DNA of 64,000 bases. Source: Ancylostoma caninum (taxonomy: Eukaryota; Nematoda; Chromadorea; Rhabditida; Ancylostomatidae). The number at the start of each line of letters is the position of its first letter. Positions within the stretch are counted from its first letter, which is position 1. Position numbers and translations under genes: made by a program. The stretch lies in the NCBI GenBank assembly GCA_037903475.1, contig JBAJFG010000604.1:310001-374000 (forward strand), read 5' to 3'. The notes below the pieces were generated by a model, which searched no databases, had not been told where the DNA came from, and saw nothing but the letters and a program-made list of their open reading frames with translations. Positions 11,437-24,574 of this stretch are shown one piece after another.

Positions 11437-11549
11437 ACTCCCAGGTCCTTCACATTGTTTTCATAGTGAATTTTGATTTCTCCACATATTGATTACAAAT
11501 GTGGAGAAATCAAAATTCACTATGAAAACAATGTGAAGGACCTGGGAGT
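11437..11549. repeat. Perfect 51 bp inverted repeat at the LINE 5' junction
   Basis: Arms 11437-11487 and 11499-11549 are exact inverted copies around an 11 nt loop. The right arm is the first 51 bp of the LINE coding segment, so the left arm is a reversed copy of the truncated 5' end. Confidence 0.95.
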
Positions 11550-12180
11550 AATTGTTGATAGCCGTTTCACCTTTTCTCCTCAAATTGAGTATATAACAAA
11601 AAAAGCTCTATCGTCTCTCTTTACAATTTTACGGAATACTCACTGTAGCGATCCCAAATTTCTGGTGAGCCTCTACAAAACCTATGTCCTTCCTCATCTA
11701 GAGTACGCATCGCCAGCCTGGAGCCCGTTTTTAAAGAAGCATATCCAAAAACTCGAGAAAATCCAGCAAACGTTTGCAAGAATAGTCTTTTACCGATGCT
11801 TCCCTGACTCCAGCTATCCTGAAACCCTTCCCGCTTATGAGAACAGACTTAAAACTCTAGGATTGAAAAGCCTGAAGTATAGACGAATCCACAGTGATCT
11901 TATTTTATGTTTCCAAATTTTGCGAAAAGAAATAAAACTTAGCTCGAGCAAATATTGGATTTTTCGGCCTACTGGTGGACGTTCAATCTGCTTCAACTTA
12001 CATACACGAAAAATTGGGAAGAAGCATCTGCCAGTGGTTTTCAACTCCTACTTTTTTAGAGTCGCACGATGGATTAGATTACTGCCAAACGATGTGGTTT
12101 CCAGTCGTAATTCTGAAATCTTCAGGAGAAAACTAGCTAAGTTGGATGTTCTACGAACTTTAAGAATCACTGATGTTTAG
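11499..12180 (+). CDS. Non-LTR retrotransposon reverse transcriptase, C-terminal part (CR1/Jockey-like)
   Basis: A frame of about 225 codons carries the region after the reverse-transcriptase catalytic core found in CR1- and Jockey-like LINEs: KDLGVIVDSRFTFSPQIEY, then YVLPHLEYASPAWSP, then a basic LEKIQQTFARIVFYR stretch and a terminal region with LPNDVVSSRNSEIFRRKL. The catalytic YxDD core and the endonuclease are missing, so it is a 5'-truncated insertion. The frame is intact to its stop at 12178-12180, suggesting fairly recent insertion. The upstream hairpin replaces the missing 5' part. The clade is read from memory of family patterns. Confidence 0.88.
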
Positions 12181-12952
12181 GCGTGGAATGTAACTTCACA
12201 ACTACGAGCTGCGGCACCTTTCTGTGTTCATCGTTGAGTTGAGCTTGTCGTCTTCAAGTGACTCCAAATTTTGTGGACAGCCGACTTTTTGACTTTTTAA
12301 TTCGTTTTCAGTTTCACTAACCTAGATCGCTGGTTTTTTTTCAAATGTTGAACTGACCAGTTGAGTCTAACACGTTGAGAAATTTTGAGGCATGGATCAG
12401 GCGTTATTACTTTGGCAGCAGCATGATCATCACCTATTCTTCTTGAGATTGGATTCTTGGCTGACGTTGTGCACCTTTCACTTCACTATCACCTGGTCTG
12501 TGCGCAGAAAGCTTGAAGGGAATAGTGCCTCCACTCGGCACATCGGATGAGCGGGGTTAACCAGTATACCCGTTTGTCGAACTTCCGGTGCTGCTCCTAT
12601 GACCCTTCTATGGATGAGGACATCTTGCTGGTTGATGTGAGTGTTGGCATAAAAGACTCTTCAGCTTCTCTCAGCACTACCCTTGGATTTTTTTCGTCTG
12701 CGAGCGTCTATGTGCTACAGCGTCTGCCATTGCCTTCCAGAGTCCTTCCTATATTCATTTAAAAAAAGCTGTTGCACTACAACTCACTTCAGCGGGCCTT
12801 ATCCGTGTCTGCCGTTTCATGTTTGACTTTTTTTATGTTTGCCGTATTTTTAGTGATCATCTGCCTATGGTCTTTTCTTTTACTTGGTTCTAATGTCTTT
12901 CGTTTTGTTGAAGTGCATGCGCGCCTTTGGCGTAACAAATAAATAAATAAAA
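12181..12952 (+). mobile_element. LINE 3' untranslated region and (AAATA)n tail
   Basis: The stretch follows the reverse-transcriptase stop and ends AACAAATAAATAAATAAAA. Just before the tail is CATGCGCGCCTTTGGCG. The reverse of that combination recurs at 36914-36985 and 59815-59875, marking other 3' ends of the same kind of element. Confidence 0.7.
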
Positions 12953-13479
12953 ACTCATGGCAGTAGGATCCCTTTATTTTCTGCCACAGATGCTCAGCAA
13001 GTAGGACCGACTTCATCCACTACCCTCCTTAGAGAATATTCGAGTGCTCTATTTATTCCAGGTGAAATAAATATAATATGAAAACAAATGCTTATATGGT
13101 GAAGTTGTTGCTATTTCGTTTCCTTCACAGTAAAACTTCTAGTTTAAGAAATTCGTGAAAACGAGGATCCTAGGGGCATACTCGAACAGTGATTGGTGGT
13201 TAGGGTAGGAGAGAACGAGCTTTGGGTCATGATGATTGTAGCGGAATTATGTCTTTGAAGATATTCTAACTGTTTCGTTTCAACATTGACATGAACGGTT
13301 GGCAAGAACAGAATAGTTGATTGATAAATTTTTGGGAAGTTGTACACATTTCTATTCACTGTTCACTCTGAGTATCCAGGAAAGAACGAAGCCTTAACAA
13401 AATCGAAGACAATGCCGGTCGTTCGTTCGTTGCGCACTACTCGATCATACTGCGCAAAATCTGAAGGGTAGGAAAGAAC
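12953..13479. other. No gene recognised
   Basis: Nothing supportable is seen. Confidence 0.5.
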
Positions 13480-13880
13480 TTTGAGGACCCGTGGTTTCTT
13501 CGATTATTCGAGACGAAATCGATTCGAATTTCGAATAAAATCAAAAATGGACTTTCTCGAACAGTCGAATTTCGAATAAATTCGAAAAATTGAAAAATCG
13601 AAAAATTACCGTTCGACCAATCGACGTCCTGATTTTTGCTCGAAAATATCCCGTGATCATCGGCGTACAGCGCACGATAGAGCGCAGGCGCCTGGACAAT
13701 ATGCTTGCAACCGAATCGAATAATTAGGCGGTCATTCGAACAAATCATTCGGGTCGAACCATTCGAAAAGTCGAATACCCGAAATTTTCTCTTTTCGAGT
13801 ATATTCGAAAATCGAAAAAGTCAATTTTCAAACATATTCGAGTATTCGAAGTACCTATTATTCGGATGTGTCACGCGAAC
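13480..13880. repeat. TTCGAAT-rich degenerate repeat, second tract
   Basis: It is dense in ATTCGAA, TCGAAAA and CGAATTTCG words like the tract at 11070-11400. Blocks such as TCGAATTTCGAATAA appear in both. It is not coding. Confidence 0.65.
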
Positions 13881-15250
13881 ATTCGATATTCTAATCACAT
13901 AAAATGCTTCAGACACGTTTGTTGTTGTTTGCTGGCCTAGTTTTGAACCGAATGAAGGCGCCAATGAGTGAGTATACAGAGTGGTCCCGCATCGATATCT
14001 TCCGAATCTAGCAGCACCGCAGCCTCCAGTTTCCAAAAGTTGTCGCCCGGCGACAAAGTACCCCCACTGACATTGGGCAACGTCGCTGGGCGGCGGTCGC
14101 CGCGGCAAAAGTCTGTAAGGCCCTTTAATTAATTTCTTCGCTTAGGAATAAAATACCACACTGAAAAAACCTTTTTCTCTTTATACTCAGTAGGAACTAG
14201 AAAGCATCCAATGCAGGGCGAACGCCTACGCTCGGTAGAATATAAACATCGAGGAACATCGTCTACAAAGATCTTGTAGTGCAGCTTTGATGATGTTGGC
14301 AAGGTAGGGCCAGATGCCCTCAATCGTTATCAGGATTTTCAAACCAATGCGATGGGAGTATCCAGTGGATTTTCCAGGTGAATTACTCCATCTATGTAGT
14401 ACGTTTGAGAAGTGCGATGTCCATCTAGACCATGCAATTCCTCTCAAGCAATTCTCACGCATTCACTTAATAAATTTGGCTGATCTGATGGTTGGCGTCT
14501 CCGGGATCGTCTCCGGGACAAAATATGTCTCGTTTGAAGTTATGAGATGATGAGCGATCTTTTCAAAAGCAGCATAGCATTACATAGCAGAACTTAGCTG
14601 ACGGGTTTTAATGGTTTTTCGAGCTTCGACTGAATGGTAGGAGAGTCAAGCGTCAATAGTGCTGCTTTTCATAGACGCAATACTCCATATCTCAGTCTCA
14701 AAACTTAAGCATATTATTGATTTGAATCGTGTACAACTCATAGCCAAAAGGTGACAAATACAGTAAGCTGGGTTTTCGTAGAAACAGCTGGAATCGCCAC
14801 TGTAGTGGCAGATCAGGGTTTTGTTGATATTTTTAAAATCACACTTGATGTTCAATACGTATCAAGAATATCCTGTAGTCTGTCGTTGCAGCGACGACCC
14901 CTGCGCGAGCGTTTTTCGCTGTTGCGCCATGTGCTTCCAGATTCCGCGAAAAACGCACAGCCATTGGCGCTCACTAAAGACGGAGAAACTGCAGTTGAAC
15001 AGAAAAAAATTGAACAAAAAAAAACCCGCTTTGTTGGTGCTCCGATTTTTTTTCTATTTTTCATCTTTTGATTCACTTTCTGATTAAGTTTGCGCGGATT
15101 AGTCGGAATCACTTGAAATTTTGTTTCTTAGACGCAGCAGTCACGGGAATTCTCACTCCTGAATGGAGTTGCTGGCCGTGTAGCCTGCCGCTGGACAATC
15201 ACAATATAATAGTATTATAAGTCGAACATCATAGGTTATAATAACGGGCT
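13881..15250. other. No gene recognised; one dispersed repeat segment
   Basis: About 14400-14455 (TTTGAGAAGTGCGATGTCCAT onward, through an ATTCCTCTCAAG block) resembles 63947-64000 at roughly three quarters identity by eye, so it is a dispersed repeat. No gene is recognised in the rest. Confidence 0.4.
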
Positions 15251-15260
15251 TACTCTCTCT

Positions 15261-17565
<2,305 letters not shown>

Positions 17566-17799
17566 GGCACAGTAATTACATGGTCTAGAAATTAGTCGTT
17601 CTGGGACGAAAAAATTAAGTTAGAGAAGATGTCACGCCAGATAAGGAGTTGGTCATCCCTGCACTCAACGTCCGATGATAGGATCCAGTTTGGGTCCCAC
17701 GACTGCCCTTAACACTTCATCAACGTGCGATCATGAAACACTTCATCACCATGGGACAACGTGCGATCATGACCATGGTTGCCTTGAGGTTCGAAATGG

Positions 17800-18270
17800 C
17801 TCGAAGAGAATTTTGCTACCAGTACCTCACTATCCGTTGGAAAGAAGAATATGAACGAATATGAACGAAAACAAATGCAAGATTACCGGATACCTGCGGT
17901 GAAAAGTGATCGGGTTTGAAGTCACCAACCATAATTATCCAAAAATCGCGTCGACTCATCATTTGTTCGCGGCTCTACAAAACAGTACCGAGAGGAGCTA
18001 GCCAGAATATTCAAGCGGCTTTTGAAATAGAAGGAAAAGTCTCTCCAGAAGGTCACACAAGTGGGCTTGAAATTGCTCAAGTTCCACAGAAAAGGAAAGT
18101 TGATTTGTGCATACCCCTGAACGACAATTAATTTCGCACCCACCTGATACATCCCTTCCTACACCAATGCCTGTACCAAGCCTAGGTTGACCAAGCCGGA
18201 CACAACGTCCACCACTAAGACTTCAGGTGGATCCCAGAAGGAAGACATACACCACCGATGATGGTCTCAG
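17800..18270 (+). pseudogene. Probable 3' end of a Pao/BEL pol gene (left arm)
   Basis: The plus strand leads into a purine-rich tract (GGAGGGAGG, 18270-18278) directly before the LTR, the place where pol should end. A segment reading YQYLTIRWKEEY recalls the FWxxW..EYL motif near the C-terminus of BEL integrases. Several stops and shifts break the frame. No integrase catalytic residues are seen, so the call rests mainly on position. Confidence 0.4.
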
Positions 18271-18278
18271 GAGGGAGG

Positions 18279-18509
18279 TGTTATAGCCCGAAGTCCCGCT
18301 ATGATGTAACAATCCACATATCAGTTAGGAGATATTAAAAATGATATTTGTTGTTTTGATGTGATCATCTCTGTATCTCCGACAAACACGAAGGACCGTA
18401 TAAATAAAGGAGAATTTCCCGGTGTAGTTCATTTTTCGGTTTTCCTGTCTTCTGTTAGCCGAATGAAGCTCCCTGCAATCATCGTCCTCCAACGCAGAAG
18501 AACATAACA
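18279..18509 (+). mobile_element. LTR, left arm (231 bp)
   Basis: It starts TGTTATAGCCCG and ends GAACATAACA, giving the TG...CA and inverted TGTTAT/ATAACA ends of an LTR. A polypurine tract GGAGGGAGG lies immediately 5'. TATAAATAAAGG at about 18399 could hold the TATA box or polyadenylation signal. The mirror copy is 23177-23407. Confidence 0.75.
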
Positions 18510-19137
18510 CCTCCTTAGCACACGATTAATGAGAGTAAAAAGTTCAGAACAAGAGATCGGCACAACATGATTACAAAGATACAGTGAAAATATCAAAATG
18601 TTAAGAGTACATTGGAGGGAAGAAAGATTTATGTATTTAATTTGTTCGCGTATTCTCTACGAACTCTGGCGATGCTGCCAAATTCATTCGGTCGAGCTTA
18701 ACCTGGTAAGACCTGGCGGCGATTGTGGAGTGATTCTGTTTCTTTGTTTCGTTGTTTCTGTTTGTTTCTTAAGGTTTTTTTCCTTTGATTATGTCGGAAA
18801 TGGTCAAGTTGATATTGAAAGTAAAAAAAAAGCTTGTTGTCTCAAATCTCCCTCGATAATGGATTAAGATCAAATGACAATGTAATTAATTGGTGAGACA
18901 AAATGGGATTGGTCATTGAGTTGCTGTGCTTTAACATCGAGCTTGAATGGACGCTATGATGCTTATTCCTCTCTCTTTCTCTTTTTTTTCAGTCCTACAA
19001 TAAAAACAGTGGTTTGAAGCTTTGCATGGCACCTGTCGCGCTAGAAGAGATGTTGTCTTCGTTCGCGAAGGTGAGTTGCTTCGATACAATTAGATGCATA
19101 ATAGTCACATGCTCACATTCACAAAGTGGATATTGTT

Positions 19138-19509
19138 TCAATCTGGACGTATCTTGGACTCGGCTCGGGCCAGGCGATGAGGATCTTGAAGCTTTGCGTT
19201 TGGAATTGGAGTTGTTCTTGTCTTCACTACTCTCTGATCTTGTAGCTCTTGCAGCAGTGCAAACAGTTCCTCGAGTCCGTCCAAGGTTGTGTCGAGTAGG
19301 TTTTTGATAACGATTGTTCGCTGATTCAATGCAAGGATAATGCCATGCGTGCTTGTCAGCAACGGCTGCATTTCGTCGGTTTCTCCTAAGAGTCCGGTGA
19401 TTTTGCTGTATATTGGTGCGATTTCGTTCGACGGATGGTTGGGTTGTGCCACAAGAGGTTCTCGTGATTGTTCATCTTGATCGTTGGCCTGTTGCTTGTC
19501 AGGCTCCAT
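19138..19509 (-). CDS. Gag-like open frame (left arm)
   Basis: A 123-codon frame is rich in Gln, Glu and Asp at its start and in leucine-heptad helices (TLDGLEELFALLQELQDQ), as in N-terminal coiled coils of retrotransposon gag proteins. In another frame a Ser/Arg-rich stretch (KRKASRSSSPGPSRVQ) overlaps its 3' end, suggesting a frameshift. Both arms share this state, so it predates the duplication. The assignment to gag is inference. Confidence 0.4.
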   Translation of the reverse strand: MEPDKQQANDQDEQSREPLVAQPNHPSNEIAPIYSKITGLLGETDEMQPLLTSTHGIILALNQRTIVIKNLLDTTLDGLEELFALLQELQDQRVVKTRTTPIPNAKLQDPHRLARAESKIRPD

Positions 19510-20429
19510 TCGAACTTAATCATTTGGTTCGCCATCAGTCATTCCAAAGTAGGAAGCCGTGAATTTGGTTGGTTGGGTCAGAATACTGCGGTTAGAGAAC
19601 GGTCGAAAATAATGTTAATGAAGAATTGGCAAGTTGTTTCTAACAATAAGGTCTCTGGCATGGAGTAGATCAGTAGGTAATGATTTGATTATAAATTTTG
19701 ATGATGGACTTCAAAATCCGTAAAGAGACACGCTATGAAAAGCAGTGATCTGAATATTCGTTTGAGGCGTGAGAAATGGGAGCAGCGCTCCAGCGCACGG
19801 TAAGAAAGCAAGTAACAATGAAAATGTTGAAAGTGATGTAAGGTTTCTTGGGATTTTGTTTTTGCTTCGCGGAGATACGCCGCGGTGATTAGTGCATAAG
19901 AAAATGGCAATCGCTGTGATCGCATAGATGTAGAATGTTTTGCATATCTCGAGAAAGTGCATGATATCTGTTAATTCACACTATGTTAAACATGTTTTCT
20001 TCTTAAGTTACATTGCTTCATGGTTTCGTGTATTTCCACACCGGTTTCATGACGTTGACGTAGTTCAATGTGCTTCGAAGTTCCGCCACTGTGGTGTGAG
20101 TACGGCACTGTATTAGGCATTGTTCTTTTACCAGTACGCTGTTGAACAACAGTCGTATTCCATTTTTGACTCCTTGTTTTGTGCCACGAGGACAAAATGT
20201 TGCATGCCGCATGTGACTTTTGATGTGGATAGCAGGACATCTGCTTGCACCAACTAAACCTTTAACACCGTTGTAGCAACCTGTGATTGTTGTAGGGACT
20301 ACAAATCCATTACCTATTGCTCGATTTGCAGTGCCCTGGGATCTAGATGTATGGCTAGTTCGATAGCAAATGCTGTCGTGCGAACTATTGGCAGTTTCTT
20401 TACTCCTGCTGAATTCCTTTCATGCCATT

Positions 20430-20917
20430 TCATCTTGCATGTTTTTTGAAAATGTGTCGTACACCATGGTCGTCATATACATTAGTAGTATCGACTACTT
20501 CACCTTGCTTTTCTAAGGTGGCTACTGTTGCTTGAACATCGCTGAGGATGTTCCTCAAAGAGCGATGATCCTCTCGGCATTGTCTCATTGATTTGAGTTG
20601 GCGTATCATTTGCACTGTGAGTCGCCTTGGATCTTCGTATTGATTCTTCATTTGAGCAGTGGCTTTGCGATAGGATTCTCCTGTCTTTCAATCATTTGAA
20701 GCGTTCTGGCTGCGTCTCCCTTACAGGAATTAATGAGGATTGAAAGCTTCTCAATATTTGAATAGGGTTGTTTGTACAAGCTTGTCAAACAATTTTCAAA
20801 AGCGGCGTTATGCGTAACTTTGACCAGTCTATTTTCATGTTCTGTCTCGCAAGCTGCCGTCCTGGAACTTTGTGAAACGCCGCTTTTGAAAATTGTTTGA
20901 CAAGCTTGTACAAACAA
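20430..20917 (-). pseudogene. Pao/BEL gag fragment, DUF1759-type (left copy)
   Basis: The minus strand encodes SILINSCKGDAARTLQMIE, matching the 'KlxyLrxxLxGeAxxlI' core of DUF1759, the gag domain of Pao/BEL elements. It continues as NQYEDPRRLTVQMIRQLKSM and EDHRSLRNILSDVQATV, the expected later part. The frame shifts between the two halves near 20650. This copy runs through the 66 bp spacer and so is longer at its 5' side than the right copy. There is no start or matrix region. Confidence 0.75.
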
Positions 20918-21255
20918 CCCTATTCAAATATTGAGAAGCTTTCAATCCTCATTAATTCCTGTAAGGGAGACGCAGCCAGAACGCTTCAAATGATTGAAAG
21001 ACAGGAGAATCCTATCGCAAAGCCACTGCTCAAATGAAGAATCAATACGAAGATCCAAGGCGACTCACAGTGCAAATGATACGCCAACTCAAATCAATGA
21101 GACAATGCCGAGAGGATCATCGCTCTTTGAGGAACATCCTCAGCGATGTTCAAGCAACAGTAGCCACCTTAGAAAAGCAAGGTGAAGTAGTCGATACTAC
21201 TAATGTATATGACGACCATGGTGTACGACACATTTTCAAAAAACATGCAAGATGA
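20876..21255 (+). pseudogene. Pao/BEL gag fragment, DUF1759-type (right copy)
   Basis: Mirror of the left copy, truncated at the spacer. The same frameshift separates the CKGDAARTLQMIE part from the NQYEDPRRLTVQ part. Downstream, about 21450-21660, a Cys/His-containing stretch (HMRHATFCPRG) could be a worn zinc-knuckle region, though I cannot confirm it. Confidence 0.75.
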
Positions 21256-22175
21256 AATGGCATGAAAGGAATTCAGCAGGAGTAAAGAAACTGCCAATAG
21301 TTCGCACGACAGCATTTGCTATCGAACTAGCCATACATCTAGATCCCAGGGCACTGCAAATCGAGCAATAGGTAATGGATTTGTAGTCCCTACAGCAATC
21401 ACAGGTTGCTACAACGGTGTTAAAGGTTTAGTTGGTGCAAGCAGATGTCCTGCTATCCACACCAAAAGTCACATGCGGCATGCAACATTTTGTCCTCGTG
21501 GCACAAAACAAGGAGTCAAAAATGGAATACGACTGTTGTTCAACAGCGTACTGGTAAAAGAACAATGCCTAATACAGTGCCGTACTCACACCACAGTGGC
21601 GGAACTTCGAAGCACATTGAACTACGTCAACGTCATGAAACCGGTGTGGAAATACACGAAACCATGAAGCAATGTAACTTAAGAAGAAAACATGTTTAAC
21701 ATAGTGTGAATTAACAGATATCATGCACTTTCTCGAGATATGCAAAACATTCTACATCTATGCGATCACAGCGATTGCCATTTTCTTATGCACTAATCAC
21801 CGCGGCGTATCTCCGCGAAGCAAAAACAAAATCCCAAGAAACCTTACATCACTTTCAACATTTTCATTGTTACTTGCTTTCTTACCGTGCGCTGGAGCGC
21901 TGCTCCCATTTCTCACGCCTCAAACGAATATTCAGATCACTGCTTTTCATAGCGTGTCTCTTTACGGATTTTGAAGTCCATCATCAAAATTTATAATCAA
22001 ATCATTACCTACTGATCTACTCCATGCCAGAGACCTTATTGTTAGAAACAACTTGCCAATTCTTCATTAACATTATTTTCGACCGTTCTCTAACCGCAGT
22101 ATTCTGACCCAACCAACCAAATTCACGGCTTCCTACTTTGGAATGACTGATGGCGAACCAAATGATTAAGTTCGA

Positions 22176-22547
22176 ATGGAGCCTGACAAGCAACAGGCCA
22201 ACGATCAAGATGAACAATCACGAGAACCTCTTGTGGCACAACCCAACCATCCGTCGAACGAAATCGCACCAATATACAGCAAAATCACCGGACTCTTAGG
22301 AGAAACCGACGAAATGCAGCCGTTGCTGACAAGCACGCATGGCATTATCCTTGCATTGAATCAGCGAACAATCGTTATCAAAAACCTACTCGACACAACC
22401 TTGGACGGACTCGAGGAACTGTTTGCACTGCTGCAAGAGCTACAAGATCAGAGAGTAGTGAAGACAAGAACAACTCCAATTCCAAACGCAAAGCTTCAAG
22501 ATCCTCATCGCCTGGCCCGAGCCGAGTCCAAGATACGTCCAGATTGA
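22176..22547 (+). CDS. Gag-like open frame (right arm)
   Basis: Mirror of 19138-19509 with identical protein as far as I compared. See that entry for composition and the alternative-frame Ser/Arg stretch. Confidence 0.4.
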   Translation: MEPDKQQANDQDEQSREPLVAQPNHPSNEIAPIYSKITGLLGETDEMQPLLTSTHGIILALNQRTIVIKNLLDTTLDGLEELFALLQELQDQRVVKTRTTPIPNAKLQDPHRLARAESKIRPD

Positions 22548-23176
22548 AACAATATCCACTTTGTGAATGTGAGCATGTGACTATTATGCATCTAATTGTA
22601 TCGAAGCAACTCACCTTCGCGAACGAAGACAACATCTCTTCTAGCGCGACAGGTGCCATGCAAAGCTTCAAACCACTGTTTTTATTGTAGGACTGAAAAA
22701 AAAGAGAAAGAGAGAGGAATAAGCATCATAGCGTCCATTCAAGCTCGATGTTAAAGCACAGCAACTCAATGACCAATCCCATTTTGTCTCACCAATTAAT
22801 TACATTGTCATTTGATCTTAATCCATTATCGAGGGAGATTTGAGACAACAAGCTTTTTTTTTTACTTTCAATATCAACTTGACCATTTCCGACATAATCA
22901 AAGGAAAAAAACCTTAAGAAACAAACAGAAACAACGAAACAAAGAAACAGAATCACTCCACAATCGCCGCCAGGTCTTACCAGGTTAAGCTCGACCGAAT
23001 GAATTTGGCAGCATCGCCAGAGTTCGTAGAGAATACGCGAACAAATTAAATACATAAATCTTTCTTCCCTCCAATGTACTCTTAACATTTTGATATTTTC
23101 ACTGTATCTTTGTAATCATGTTGTGCCGACCTTTTGTTCTGAACTTTTTACTCTCATTAATCGTGTGCTAAGGAGG

Positions 23177-23407
23177 TGTTATGTTCTTCTGCGTTGAAGG
23201 ACGATGATTGCAGGGAGCTTCATTCGGCTAACAGAAGACAGGAAAACCGAAAACTGAACTACACCGGGAAATTCTCCTTTATTTATACGGTCCTTCGTGT
23301 TTGCCGGAGATACAGAGATGATCACATCAAAACAACAAATATCATTTTTAATATCTCCTAACTGATATGTGGATTGTTACATCATAGCGGGACTTCGGGC
23401 TATAACA
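23177..23407 (-). mobile_element. LTR, right arm (231 bp)
   Basis: Inverted counterpart of 18279-18509, with the same length and TGTT...AACA ends. It differs at a few bases (for example a G/A within the AACGCAGAAG end block). Confidence 0.75.
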
Positions 23408-23880
23408 CCTCCCTCCTGAGACCATCATCGGTGGTGTATGTCTTCCTTCTGGGATCCATCTGAAGTCTTAGTGGTAGACGTTGTGTCCGGCTTGGTCAAC
23501 CTGGGCTTGGTACAGGCATTGGTGTAGGAAGGGATGTATCAGGTGGGTGCGAAATTAATTGTCGTTCAGGGGTATGCACAAATCAACTTTCCTTTTCTGT
23601 GGAACTTGAGCAATTTCAAGCCCACTTGTGTGACCTTCTGGAGAGACTTTTCCTTCTATTTCAAAAGCCGCTTGAATATTCTGGCTAGCTCCTCTCGGTA
23701 CTGTTTTGTAGAGCCGCGAACAAATGATGAGTCGACGCGATTTTTGGATAATTATGGTTGATGACTTCAAACCCGATCACTTTTCACCGCAGGTATCCGA
23801 TAATATTGCATTTGTTTTCGTTCATATTCGTTCATATTCTTCTTTCCAACGGATAGTGAGGTACTGGTAGCAAAATTCTC
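23408..23880 (-). pseudogene. Probable 3' end of a Pao/BEL pol gene (right arm)
   Basis: Mirror of the left-arm segment, on the minus strand, ending in the same purine-rich tract before the LTR. The frame is broken. Identification rests on position. Confidence 0.4.
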
Positions 23881-24094
23881 TTCGAGCCATTTCGAACCTC
23901 AAGGCAACCATGGCCATGATCGCACGTTGTCCCATGGTGATGAAGTGTTAAGGGCAGTCGTGGGACCCAAACTGGATCCTACCATCGGACGTTGAGTGCA
24001 GGTATGACCAACGCCTTATCTGCCGTGACATCTTCTCTAACTTAATTTTTTCGTCCCAGAACGACTAATTTCTAGACCATGTAATTACTGTGCC

Positions 24095-24574
24095 TGAAGC
24101 TCAGTTTCTGTACGATAATAAGAAATGCGAATGGATATGGTGGATACGAGTTCCCACTTCTAATTTTTCCCGAACCAGACCTTCTCTCAAGGGAAGTTGT
24201 GTCAGGAGTTTGGTGGTGGCGGTCATGAAGAACGATAGGTCGTGACAGCTGCCAGCTGCACAGTGCAGCCCATTCAAAAGTTGCCCCGCCCATCTTGGGT
24301 TATGCGCATGCTTGACTACCCTGTTCGAAGGACAGAAGACTTTATTCGGCTTGGAGCTTCGCAAAGTGTGGAATTTCTAGGTCTGCAAACAAAGGAGAAA
24401 CACCGCGCAGTATTTCTTTGTCATATTTTAATGAAAATTAAGCATTAACGGCTTTCTTCTTATTGATCCTTGTTTAGTGATGGCATAACCATCTCATTGT
24501 CAGTAAAAAGCTTTCAGCATCTGAAAGTGAAACGCTTGGAAATCTCCGTGACCTGACAAGAGGCGGGGCCACAA
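24095..24574. other. No gene recognised
   Basis: Nothing supportable is seen between the palindrome and the mariner fossil. Confidence 0.4.

Larger units (their letters stand above)
17566..24094. repeat. Giant inverted repeat (palindrome), 6.5 kb
   Basis: The left arm 17566-20809 and right arm 20876-24094 are inverted copies around a 66 bp spacer (20810-20875). Spot comparison at eight or more places shows only scattered single-base differences, about 99% identity by eye. The left arm has one extra 26 bp unit near 17725 (a duplicated CAACGTGCGATCATG-containing segment), which explains the unequal arms. Every open frame in one arm has its mirror in the other. The outer ends have no convincing target duplication. 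The contents are Pao/BEL retrotransposon pieces. Confidence 0.95.

Noticed and set aside
19689..20240. Membrane-like and Cys/His-rich small frames in the BEL palindrome arms (and their mirrors at 21445-21996), considered as an envelope-like gene
   Set aside because: Too short, overlapping in two frames, and with no recognisable envelope or protease motif.
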